Origin: Candidatus Acidiferrales bacterium
GTDB taxonomy: Bacteria; Acidobacteriota; Terriglobia; Acidiferrales; UBA7541
NCBI GenBank assembly: GCA_030044295.1
Contig: JASHWB010000446.1
Coordinates: 1-8,968 of the forward strand
DNA length: 8,968 bases
Direction of reading: 5' to 3'
A program made the translations under genes and the position numbers. Under the pieces are notes generated by a model. It was not told the origin of the DNA. It did no database searches and worked only from the letters and a program-made list of their open reading frames with translations. Of this stretch, positions 1 to 5,646 are shown in pieces; the stretch's first letter is position 1, and the number at the start of each line of letters is the position of its first letter.

Positions 1-38
1 CTAAACCGGCACTCCCGTTACTAGTTGGTTTTCCCGCC

Positions 39-65
39 TGAATTCCCTTGGGTTATCGCCGATAA
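39..65 (+). promoter_or_regulatory. Candidate sigma-28 (FliA/WhiG-type) promoter
   Basis: The -10 element GCCGATAA at 58-65 matches the FliA consensus exactly. Fifteen bases upstream lies TGAA at 39-42 (consensus TAAA, 3 of 4; CTGAA against CTAAA with the preceding C). The 15-nt spacing is the canonical one. The -10 box is also part of a perfect 13-bp palindrome, TTATCG-C-CGATAA (53-65), which could instead be a repressor or activator site. Transcription would start near 72, inside the 61-108 hairpin. The match is seen in the sequence. That a sigma-28 protein exists in this organism and uses the site is inference. Confidence 0.35.
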
Positions 66-108
66 AGCCCTTTAGAGCCTCCGCGCGGCGGTAAGGCCGG
101 GTTTTATC
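61..108 (+). other. Long imperfect hairpin, terminator-like or attenuator-like
   Basis: GATAAAGCCC (61-70) pairs with GGGTTTTATC (99-108) over ten positions including one G-T wobble. Inside it, GCCT (77-80) pairs with AGGC (94-97) and CCGC (81-84) with GCGG (88-91), leaving a 3-nt loop, a 2-nt bulge (92-93) and an asymmetric internal loop (71-76 opposite 98). About 18 base pairs form in total. A TTTT run at 102-105 lies in the 3' arm, so the inner hairpin (77-97) plus this run resembles a weak intrinsic terminator. An overlapping alternative hairpin, GGG/CCC plus TTATC/GATAA (50-70), uses the same 5' arm, so the two folds exclude each other. It could end an upstream gene or act on a transcript from the promoter at 39-65. 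Confidence 0.45.
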
Positions 109-134
109 AACAGCACACAGCCGGAACAAGTCGA

Positions 135-163
135 TTGACAGTCTTTGGCGCGGATGTAATAAA
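135..163 (+). promoter_or_regulatory. Candidate sigma-70 promoter of the pil operon
   Basis: A perfect -35 hexamer TTGACA lies at 135-140. After a 17-nt spacer comes AATAAA (158-163, 4 of 6 to TATAAT), preceded by a TG at 155-156 as in extended -10 promoters. The alternative -10 TGTAAT (155-160) matches 5 of 6 but leaves only 14 nt of spacing. Transcription would start near 170, giving a leader of about 165 nt that begins right at the stem-loop pair at 177-246. This is the most likely housekeeping promoter for pilM-pilQ in the window. Confidence 0.5.
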
Positions 164-176
164 CGAACCACGGGGA

Positions 177-246
177 AGGTACCAGTGCTAACAGTACTAA
201 CCGCTCGGTACCTCGGTCGCCCAGGGGTAGGGCGAATCAGAACCGA
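177..246 (+). promoter_or_regulatory. Structured 5' leader: two adjacent stem-loops
   Basis: Stem 1 is a perfect 7-bp pairing of AGGTACC (177-183) with GGTACCT (207-213), enclosing a second small hairpin AGTGC/GTACT (184-188 with 194-198, loop TAACA, one G-T pair). Stem 2 follows directly: CGGT (214-217) with ACCG (242-245), enclosing a 5-bp GC stem CGCCC (218-222)/GGGCG (230-234) with the 7-nt loop AGGGGTA. The arms touch, so coaxial stacking is possible. I do not recognise a named riboswitch: it lacks the conserved core of GEMM/c-di-GMP-I, which controls pili genes in some other bacteria. It could also be a DNA operator array, because GGTACC, AGTACT and GGTACC are each palindromes. Confidence 0.35.
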
Positions 247-321
247 AGAACTTTACGGGATGTTCCAGGCAGTCTCGAACACTTAGCGAAGCCGCCTGCA
301 AGCGCAGGGCAGCCGGGGAGT

Positions 322-327
322 GAGGGG
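322..327 (+). promoter_or_regulatory. Ribosome binding site that sets the pilM start
   Basis: GAGGGG lies 7 nt before the ATG at 335. A GTG at 320-322 opens the same frame 5 codons earlier but overlaps this Shine-Dalgarno sequence and has a poorer one of its own. ATG 335 is therefore preferred. Confidence 0.7.
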
Positions 328-334
328 CAGCGCG

Positions 335-1387
335 ATGTTGAACCTGGGGAAGTCAAGATCGCTAATCGGATTGGACATTGGCTCCAGTTCGGTCAAGGCA
401 GTGGAATTGAAGAAAGCCCGAGACGGCTACGAACTGGTCAGCTACGGCTTGGAACCGCTGACACAGGATACGGTCGTGGACGGCGCCATCATGGATGCGC
501 CTTCCGTAGCTGAGAAGATCATCGCGATTTTCGACGGGCAAAAGATCAAGGCAAAAGAAGTAGCCACCTCGGTTTCCGGACACTCTGTGATCGTCAAACG
601 GGTGAGCATGCCGCTCATGACGGAGGAAGAGCTTTACGACCGGGTTCAGGCCGAGGCCAGCCAGCATATCCCCTTCGACATAGCCGACGTCAACCTGAGC
701 TATCAACTGCTTGAGGCGACCGAGAACCAGATGGACGTGCTTCTGGTCGCCGTAAAGAAAGACAAGATTTTGAACCACACCAACGTCCTGGCCCAGGCGG
801 GCAAGACGCCGATGGTAGTCGATATCGACGCCTTCGCGCTGCAAAACTGCTACGAGGTGAATTACGACCTCGATCCGTCGCAGGTTGTGGCCCTGCTGAA
901 CATCGGCGCGAGCGTCATGAACATCAACATTGTTCGCGGCTGGACGCCTCTTTTCACCCGCGACGTCTCCGTCGGCGGAAACCAATACACCGACGCCCTG
1001 CAGAAGGAACTCGACCTGAGCTTTGACGACGCCGAGAAGCTAAAGATGGGTGGCACACTGGCCGGCGTCAGCGAAGAGCAGCGAACGGCCATCCTGCGTT
1101 CTGTTTCCGACATTTTGATTCTGGAAATCCAGAAGACGTTTGACTTTTTCCGGGCCACGGCCAGCGGCGAAAACATCCGCCGGATCGTCGTGGCGGGTGG
1201 CACAGCTCGCGTGCCCGGCCTCCTCGATTTTCTGAAGGAAGAATTTGCCATGCCGGTCGAGGAGTTGTACCCGTTCCGCAAGATCTCAATCAACCCCGGG
1301 CGCCACAACGAAGAGCAGCTTCGTGAGTGGGCGCCGCGCCTGGCAATCGCGGTAGGTCTGGCGCTGAGGAGCTTCGACACGCCATGA
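335..1387 (+). CDS. pilM: Type IV pilus assembly protein PilM (actin-like ATPase)
   Basis: PilM is the cytoplasmic actin-like component of the type IV pilus alignment complex. It binds ATP and the cytoplasmic tail of PilN, linking the motor to the periplasmic subcomplex. The 350-residue product is the usual family length. The N-terminal GLDIGSSSVK (residues 12-21) is the phosphate-1 motif of the actin/FtsA fold. NIGAS near residues 189-193 fits phosphate-2, and VAGGTARVPG (286-295) is the adenosine motif. There is no signal peptide or membrane segment. The start at ATG 335 is chosen because GAGGGG lies 7 nt upstream. An in-frame GTG at 320 would add five residues. The stop codon overlaps the pilN start (ATGA at 1384-1387), so the two are translationally coupled. 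First gene of the operon. Confidence 0.96.
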   Translation: MLNLGKSRSLIGLDIGSSSVKAVELKKARDGYELVSYGLEPLTQDTVVDGAIMDAPSVAEKIIAIFDGQKIKAKEVATSVSGHSVIVKRVSMPLMTEEELYDRVQAEASQHIPFDIADVNLSYQLLEATENQMDVLLVAVKKDKILNHTNVLAQAGKTPMVVDIDAFALQNCYEVNYDLDPSQVVALLNIGASVMNINIVRGWTPLFTRDVSVGGNQYTDALQKELDLSFDDAEKLKMGGTLAGVSEEQRTAILRSVSDILILEIQKTFDFFRATASGENIRRIVVAGGTARVPGLLDFLKEEFAMPVEELYPFRKISINPGRHNEEQLREWAPRLAIAVGLALRSFDTP

Positions 1388-2034
1388 TTCGCATAAACCT
1401 TCTGGGGCAGGCTCGGCCGAAAGCTGCCAAGCAAGCCGTACCGCTCGAAGCGACGGTGCAAATCTTATTCCTCATCGTGGCTCTGGCGCTGGCCGCCGTC
1501 GTCATCGGCGTGACCTACTACCAGCAGAACCGCGAACTCCAAGAAACCAATAAAAAAATACTGGCCCTCAAAGCCGAAAAGCAAAGCTTGCAGCAAATCA
1601 AAACGGACGTGGACCGCTTCCAGAGCGAAAAGAGCGTTTTGCAGCAGCGGATCGACGTGATCGAAACGCTGCAAAAGAACCGCACTGGGGCGCAGCAACT
1701 GCTGGAGATGGTCGCCAACACGGTCGTCCGAGTTGACGCCCTCTGGCTGACGTCGCTCAATCGTGACGGAAGCTCCCTGACGATCGAAGGCGAGGCTGGC
1801 TCCATAGACGCCGTGGCGAATTTCCTGACCGAGATGAAGCGTTCCGGGTATTTCGATCAGGTGGAGCTGAAAGACGCGAAAGAGGATGACGTCACGCCAG
1901 CCGTTCAGACCTACGGTTTTTCGATGACGGCATCGATTGCGGGCGCAGCTGGAGCAGGCTCATCGCAGCCCGCGTCCGCACCCGCGGCTACAACGGCACA
2001 GCCTACCAAAACGCCTAGCAGGGGGAGGATTTAG
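1384..2034 (+). CDS. pilN: Type IV pilus assembly protein PilN
   Basis: PilN is a bitopic inner-membrane protein that recruits PilM on the cytoplasmic side and pairs with PilO in the periplasm. The product has 216 residues. It opens with MIRINLL, carrying the conserved INLL motif that docks into PilM. A hydrophobic segment spans about residues 25-44, followed by a long coiled coil (about 46-97), a ferredoxin-like domain (about 101-184) and a low-complexity Ala/Ser/Thr/Pro tail (186-216) of unknown use. The start at ATG 1384 overlaps the pilM stop and places INLL at the N-terminus. A longer frame from 1327 would bury the motif behind 19 unconserved residues. It ends 2 nt before pilO. Confidence 0.95.
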   Translation: MIRINLLGQARPKAAKQAVPLEATVQILFLIVALALAAVVIGVTYYQQNRELQETNKKILALKAEKQSLQQIKTDVDRFQSEKSVLQQRIDVIETLQKNRTGAQQLLEMVANTVVRVDALWLTSLNRDGSSLTIEGEAGSIDAVANFLTEMKRSGYFDQVELKDAKEDDVTPAVQTYGFSMTASIAGAAGAGSSQPASAPAATTAQPTKTPSRGRI

Positions 2035-2036
2035 CC

Positions 2037-2678
2037 ATGGCGACATCGTTTAAAGAGTGGCCCTGGCCCCTACAAGCGCTGTTTTACTTGGGCTTGGCCG
2101 TAGTCGTGGTTTTGGCGGCGTTCTACGTGCCAGGTTCTCCGCTTGCCAGCGTTCGTTCGCAGCTGGAAAGCGCACAGACGGAAATGAAGCCGCTCGAAGC
2201 GGATGTCGAAAGTCTGCGCGTATACAAGCAGCGGCGAGCCGAACTGCAGTCCGATATGGACGCACTGCAAAAGCAGTTGGCAACGCTGCAAACGATCGTT
2301 CCAGAGGACAAGCAAGCCGACCAGTTCATTCTCATGGTGCAGCGCGCCGCCGCCACCTCCGGCGTGACGATTCGCACTCTGACGGCGCAGGCCGTTTCGC
2401 AACAACAGTACTACTTCGAGATGCCGTTCGAGATTGACGCGGATGGGCCGTATTACTCGGTGCTGGACTTTTTCTCCCGGATCGGGCGGCTCTCGCGAAT
2501 CATAAACGTTGGCAATCTAAAGCTTTCGTCGCTCGGCGGGCATAACTCCGGCAGTAAGTTTCGGGTCGCGCCGGGCACTTCCGTTAACGGCGACTTCACC
2601 ATCACCACTTTTTTCACTGGTTCGGCGGAACAGCAGGTAAGCGCTAGTCAGAAAAAGCCCGCCAAGGCGAAACGGTAG
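2037..2678 (+). CDS. pilO: Type IV pilus inner-membrane protein PilO
   Basis: PilO forms homodimers, and heterodimers with PilN, in the inner membrane and contacts PilP. The complex helps couple the cytoplasmic motor to the secretin. The 213-residue product has a short cytoplasmic N-terminus, a membrane segment at about residues 12-31, a coiled coil (about 36-86), and a ferredoxin-like domain from about 95 to 195 that includes the typical block from YYFEMPFEID (125-134) through DFFSRIGRLSRIINV (144-158). The C-terminus is a short basic tail rich in Lys and Ala. A strong Shine-Dalgarno GGGGGAGG (2021-2028) sits 8 nt before the ATG. Gaps of 2 nt to pilN and 6 nt to pilP indicate one transcript. 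Confidence 0.95.
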   Translation: MATSFKEWPWPLQALFYLGLAVVVVLAAFYVPGSPLASVRSQLESAQTEMKPLEADVESLRVYKQRRAELQSDMDALQKQLATLQTIVPEDKQADQFILMVQRAAATSGVTIRTLTAQAVSQQQYYFEMPFEIDADGPYYSVLDFFSRIGRLSRIINVGNLKLSSLGGHNSGSKFRVAPGTSVNGDFTITTFFTGSAEQQVSASQKKPAKAKR

Positions 2679-2684
2679 GGGAAC

Positions 2685-3338
2685 ATGACGAGACTCGCGA
2701 GTCATTGCCTCAAATTAGCGGCCTTCCTGGCTCTGGCGCTGAGCCTCGGCACCGCAGTTTGGGCGCAAGGGAAGATCGCAAAGAGTGCGAGGCCGACCCC
2801 ACCGCATCGGGCGCATTGGGCAGCTGCGGCCAAGACTGCGGCAAAGCCAACTCGCAAGGCGCCTCTTGCCGCTGCCCACAGGCTGCACCGGGCCGCCGTG
2901 GCAGGAGCCGTCGTAGAGCCGACGGTGAAGGCGGATGCGGCACCCGCTCCAGCAGCAGCCTCACCAGAATCGACGGCAGCGCCAGCCGAAAGCGATACGG
3001 CGCTTGACCTAGTAGGGAAACGCGATCCGTTCGTGGCGTTGGTGAACGGCTCAAAAGGGCCTGCCGAGCATCTTCCCCCTGGTAAGGCCGGCTTGGTGAT
3101 CGGAACGCTGACTGTCCAGGGCGCGGTGCAGGGCGCAAATGGAATGATTGCGGTGGTGGCGAACCCGGACCAGAGAGTGTACTTCGTGCGGGAAGGGGAT
3201 CGCCTCTACGACGGCGACGTCGAGAAGATCAGCTTGGATGGAGTCACATTTCAGCAGAACACGAAAGACGCTTTCGGGAAGCCGATCGAGCGGACGGTGG
3301 TTAAGCGAATCTACCCGAGCGCAGGAGAGCAGCAATGA
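2685..3338 (+). CDS. pilP: Type IV pilus assembly protein PilP
   Basis: PilP is the periplasmic linker that binds the PilN/PilO heterodimer and the N-terminal domains of PilQ. The 217-residue product starts with a signal peptide, hydrophobic to about residue 26 with a likely AWA-Q cleavage site at 27/28. A long Ala/Pro linker follows (about 30-105), basic and His/Lys/Arg-rich in its first half and more acidic in its second. The conserved RDPF motif is at residues 113-116 and the beta-sandwich HR domain at about 127-211 (GLVIGTLTVQGAV, then VYFVREGDRL). Proteobacterial PilP is usually a lipoprotein, but here no cysteine follows the hydrophobic core: the only Cys is residue 8. The Shine-Dalgarno GGGG at 2678-2681 is only 3 nt from the ATG, so coupling to pilO is likely. 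The stop overlaps pilQ (ATGA). Confidence 0.9.
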   Translation: MTRLASHCLKLAAFLALALSLGTAVWAQGKIAKSARPTPPHRAHWAAAAKTAAKPTRKAPLAAAHRLHRAAVAGAVVEPTVKADAAPAPAAASPESTAAPAESDTALDLVGKRDPFVALVNGSKGPAEHLPPGKAGLVIGTLTVQGAVQGANGMIAVVANPDQRVYFVREGDRLYDGDVEKISLDGVTFQQNTKDAFGKPIERTVVKRIYPSAGEQQ

Positions 3339-5620
3339 GGATGACGTGGAAGGCCTGGGGGCTGGGCGCGCTGATTGCGGCTGGCTTGTTGCTGTCGAGC
3401 GAAACGCTGCGAGCGGGCGAGGCACCGGTGGTGCATGTGAAGGTGGTGTCTTCGGGCGGCGCTACCCGCGTCGAAGCGCAGGCGAGCGGAGCGTTCGAGT
3501 ACTCGACTTATCAGCCGAGCGGTCGGTTGTACGTCCTCGATCTGAGCGGTGTCTCGTCTGGCGACCTCGCCGGCGTGAAGGAATTGAATTCCAGCCTAGT
3601 GAAGAGCTATCGCGTGCTGGGCTATTCGACCGGCGACCGGCCAAACGTGCGCCTGGAAGTCCTGCTATCCCAGGGCGCGAGCGTAAAAGTTGACCGGCCG
3701 GATGCCAATGACGTGACCCTGGTAGTCTCCGCGGCCGTCGGCGCAGATGTGGCAGGGCCAGAAGCATCTTTGCTCGCGGTCTCAGCGCCCGCTGCCCGTA
3801 ACGTCGATTCGGGCAGCCGCATGATTCAAGCGGTCAATCTCACTGGAAGAAACGGTGGCGCTGAAGTTACGATTTCAGCTTCGGGACCGCTTACATATCA
3901 CTCCATGCGTCTGCGTAACCCCGATCGCTTGGTTGTGGACTTCGCTGGCTCACGTTTGTCCACGCACGAGACGCGAATTGACAGCCAGCTTCAAGCGGTT
4001 CGCGACGTGAGAATGGCGCAGTTTCGGCCTGACGTTTCGCGGGTGGTGATTGATCTTGGTCAGCCGAATGCGTCTTACGAAATTACCGGAAGAGGAAACA
4101 TGGTGGCAGTAGCGATCGGTTCGCGCAGCGGGTCGACGGGCGCGGCCTCGAACGCGGTGGCATCGACACTTCCGGCTGTTGTGACGTCCACCGGCACCGC
4201 CACGCAAGCATCGCGGCCCAGCACCCATACATCGGTGCCTGCGCCGGCGACAGTGCTGCCTGTAAATCTGACCGAAACGGCAGGTTTCGCTTCACCTGCC
4301 GACGGGCGCGCCTCGCCAGACATAACGGTGCAGGCTCCAGCAGCAGCAGCGCCCCCGAAATACACTGGTGAACCGATTTCCGTGAACCTGAAGGCTGTCG
4401 ATCTGGCCGACTTCTTCCGCCTAATTCACGAGATCAGCGGCCTGAACGTCGTGGTCGATCCGAACGTCAAGGGGAGCTTGACGATCGTCCTGGATAACGT
4501 GCCTTGGGATCAGGCGCTCGACATCGTCCTCAAGAACTTCGATCTCGACAAGCAGCTCGAAGGAAACGTCCTGCGCATTGCCACAAAAGCAACCCTCCGC
4601 AAGGAGGCAGAAGAAACCCGCGACCTCGCCCTCGCGCAGGCACAGGCAGAAAACGTGATCACGACCACGCGAGTCTTGAGTTACGCCAAGGCTACGGCGC
4701 TGGTTGATACGCTGAAAAAATTCCTGTCACCGCGCGGTGACATCATTGCGGACGACCGCTCGAACACCTTGATTATCCGCGATATTCCGAGCACGCTACC
4801 GGTGATTGACAACCTCATTCGGGAGCTTGACCGCCGGTCGCAACAGGTCGAGATTGAGGCCCGCGTCGTAGAGGCGAGCCGCTCGTTTGCCCGCGAAATC
4901 GGCACGCAATTTGGTCTGTCCGCCGGGAGCACGAGCCGGAATAACGTGGTTGGCGGAGGCACCGGCGTCAACACGCCGCTTACGCCGCCCACAGCGCCGC
5001 CGCTCGTGATCGGAAGTTCAGGTTCGTCGGGCAGCACCAGCGGTATTCCCGCGGTCACAAACCTAGGTGCCAGCGCGCCTACCAGCGGTATCGCCTATGG
5101 CTTTAGTTCATCCAATTTCGCCCTGGATATGATTATTACGGCGGCCGAGAGTCGCGGAGTTGGTAAGCTCCTCTCGCAGCCGAAAGTTATTACCCAGAAC
5201 AATGAAAAAGCAACCGTAAAGCAGGGCACCAAGATCCCTGTGCAAACAGTTGTGAACAACACTGTTTCCGTTCAGTTCGTGGACGCTGTGCTGGAACTCG
5301 ACGTGACTCCCCAGATCACAGCCGACGGCACCGTGTACATGGACGTGACAGTGGAAAACGACCAGATCGACCAGTCCATCCCCCGCGTTCAGGGAATTCC
5401 GGCGATCGACACCCAGTCGGCTGAAACAAAGGTGACCGTGAACGATGGCGCTACGGTCGTTATTGGCGGTATCATTGTCACCCAGCAGAACACTGCAATC
5501 GACCAGGTGCCGCTCGTTGGGAGCATACCGGTGATCGGAAATCTGTTTAAGCACACAACGGTCAGCTCCAGCTCGGCGGAACTGCTGTTCTTCCTGACGC
5601 CGCGAATTTTGCCCAGCTAG
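3335..5620 (+). CDS. pilQ: Type IV pilus secretin PilQ
   Basis: PilQ forms the multimeric outer-membrane channel through which the pilus is extended and retracted. The 761-residue product has a signal peptide (about 1-28), two AMIN domains that in this family bind peptidoglycan (about 32-133 and 162-262), and an Ala/Ser/Thr/Pro linker (263-344). These are followed by the STN/N0 domain (about 346-417), a secretin_N domain (about 443-500), and the secretin beta-barrel domain (about 504-760). Landmarks in the barrel domain are QVEIEARVVEAS (504-515), LLSQPKVIT (612-620), the VPLVGSIPVIGNLF signature (725-738) and the end LLFFLTPRIL. A Gly/Ser/Thr/Pro-rich insertion occupies about 531-590. AGGAGAG (3323-3329) lies 5 nt before the ATG, which overlaps the pilP stop. 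A second in-frame ATG lies two codons on. Last pil gene of the operon here. Confidence 0.96.
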   Translation: MRMTWKAWGLGALIAAGLLLSSETLRAGEAPVVHVKVVSSGGATRVEAQASGAFEYSTYQPSGRLYVLDLSGVSSGDLAGVKELNSSLVKSYRVLGYSTGDRPNVRLEVLLSQGASVKVDRPDANDVTLVVSAAVGADVAGPEASLLAVSAPAARNVDSGSRMIQAVNLTGRNGGAEVTISASGPLTYHSMRLRNPDRLVVDFAGSRLSTHETRIDSQLQAVRDVRMAQFRPDVSRVVIDLGQPNASYEITGRGNMVAVAIGSRSGSTGAASNAVASTLPAVVTSTGTATQASRPSTHTSVPAPATVLPVNLTETAGFASPADGRASPDITVQAPAAAAPPKYTGEPISVNLKAVDLADFFRLIHEISGLNVVVDPNVKGSLTIVLDNVPWDQALDIVLKNFDLDKQLEGNVLRIATKATLRKEAEETRDLALAQAQAENVITTTRVLSYAKATALVDTLKKFLSPRGDIIADDRSNTLIIRDIPSTLPVIDNLIRELDRRSQQVEIEARVVEASRSFAREIGTQFGLSAGSTSRNNVVGGGTGVNTPLTPPTAPPLVIGSSGSSGSTSGIPAVTNLGASAPTSGIAYGFSSSNFALDMIITAAESRGVGKLLSQPKVITQNNEKATVKQGTKIPVQTVVNNTVSVQFVDAVLELDVTPQITADGTVYMDVTVENDQIDQSIPRVQGIPAIDTQSAETKVTVNDGATVVIGGIIVTQQNTAIDQVPLVGSIPVIGNLFKHTTVSSSSAELLFFLTPRILPS

Positions 5621-5623
5621 GAA

Positions 5624-5639
5624 GACGGAGAAAGCCGTC
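5624..5639 (+). other. Small hairpin between pilQ and the aminopeptidase gene
   Basis: GACGG (5624-5628) and CCGTC (5635-5639) form a 5-bp stem with loop AGAAAG. No T-run follows, so it is not a classical intrinsic terminator. It may stabilise or mark a processing point between the pil part and the metabolic part of the transcript, or be chance. Confidence 0.3.
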
Positions 5640-5646
5640 GCAATAA

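Larger units (their letters stand above)
1..334 (+). other. Non-coding upstream/leader region of the pil operon
   Basis: No convincing protein gene is seen on either strand here. The stretch holds an imperfect long hairpin (61-108), a sigma-28-like promoter match (39-65), a sigma-70-like promoter (135-163), a pair of adjacent stem-loops (177-246), and a small hairpin CCTGC/GCAGG (295-299 with 304-308, loop AAGC) shortly before the pilM ribosome binding site. CAGGC at 266-270 can pair instead with GCCTG at 294-298, so this last hairpin has an alternative partner. The first 48 bases contain only a weak possible 5-bp stem (AAACC 3-7 with GGTTT 27-31). The region is best read as the regulatory and leader region of the downstream operon, possibly including the terminator of an upstream gene outside the window. 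Confidence 0.6.

Noticed and set aside
154..159. Minimal ATG-TAA start-stop element.
   Set aside because: It lies within the predicted -10 region and upstream of the likely transcription start, so it would not normally be translated.
185..201. Resemblance of GCTAACAGTACTAA to the 3' end of bacterial 23S rRNA (GCTAACCGGTACTAA).
   Set aside because: Only about 15 bases match. The flanking domain VI sequence and its helices are absent, and no 5S rRNA or tRNA follows. Probably coincidence.
50..246. GEMM/c-di-GMP-I riboswitch, expected because such switches precede pilM in some bacteria.
   Set aside because: The conserved core, including the GGCAAACC-type segment with GNRA tetraloop and the ACGCAAAGCC joining segment, is not found. 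Only short strings such as AAAGCC and CGGGTT are shared.
862..1461. Long open frame on the - strand opposite pilM.
   Set aside because: It is antisense to strongly conserved coding sequence, has low-complexity composition and no recognisable domain. Such mirror frames are common in GC-rich genes.
3148..3693. 181-codon + strand frame overlapping pilP and pilQ in another frame.
   Set aside because: It is rich in Arg and Ser, as expected of a shifted reading of GC-rich codons. Both overlapped genes are clearly real.
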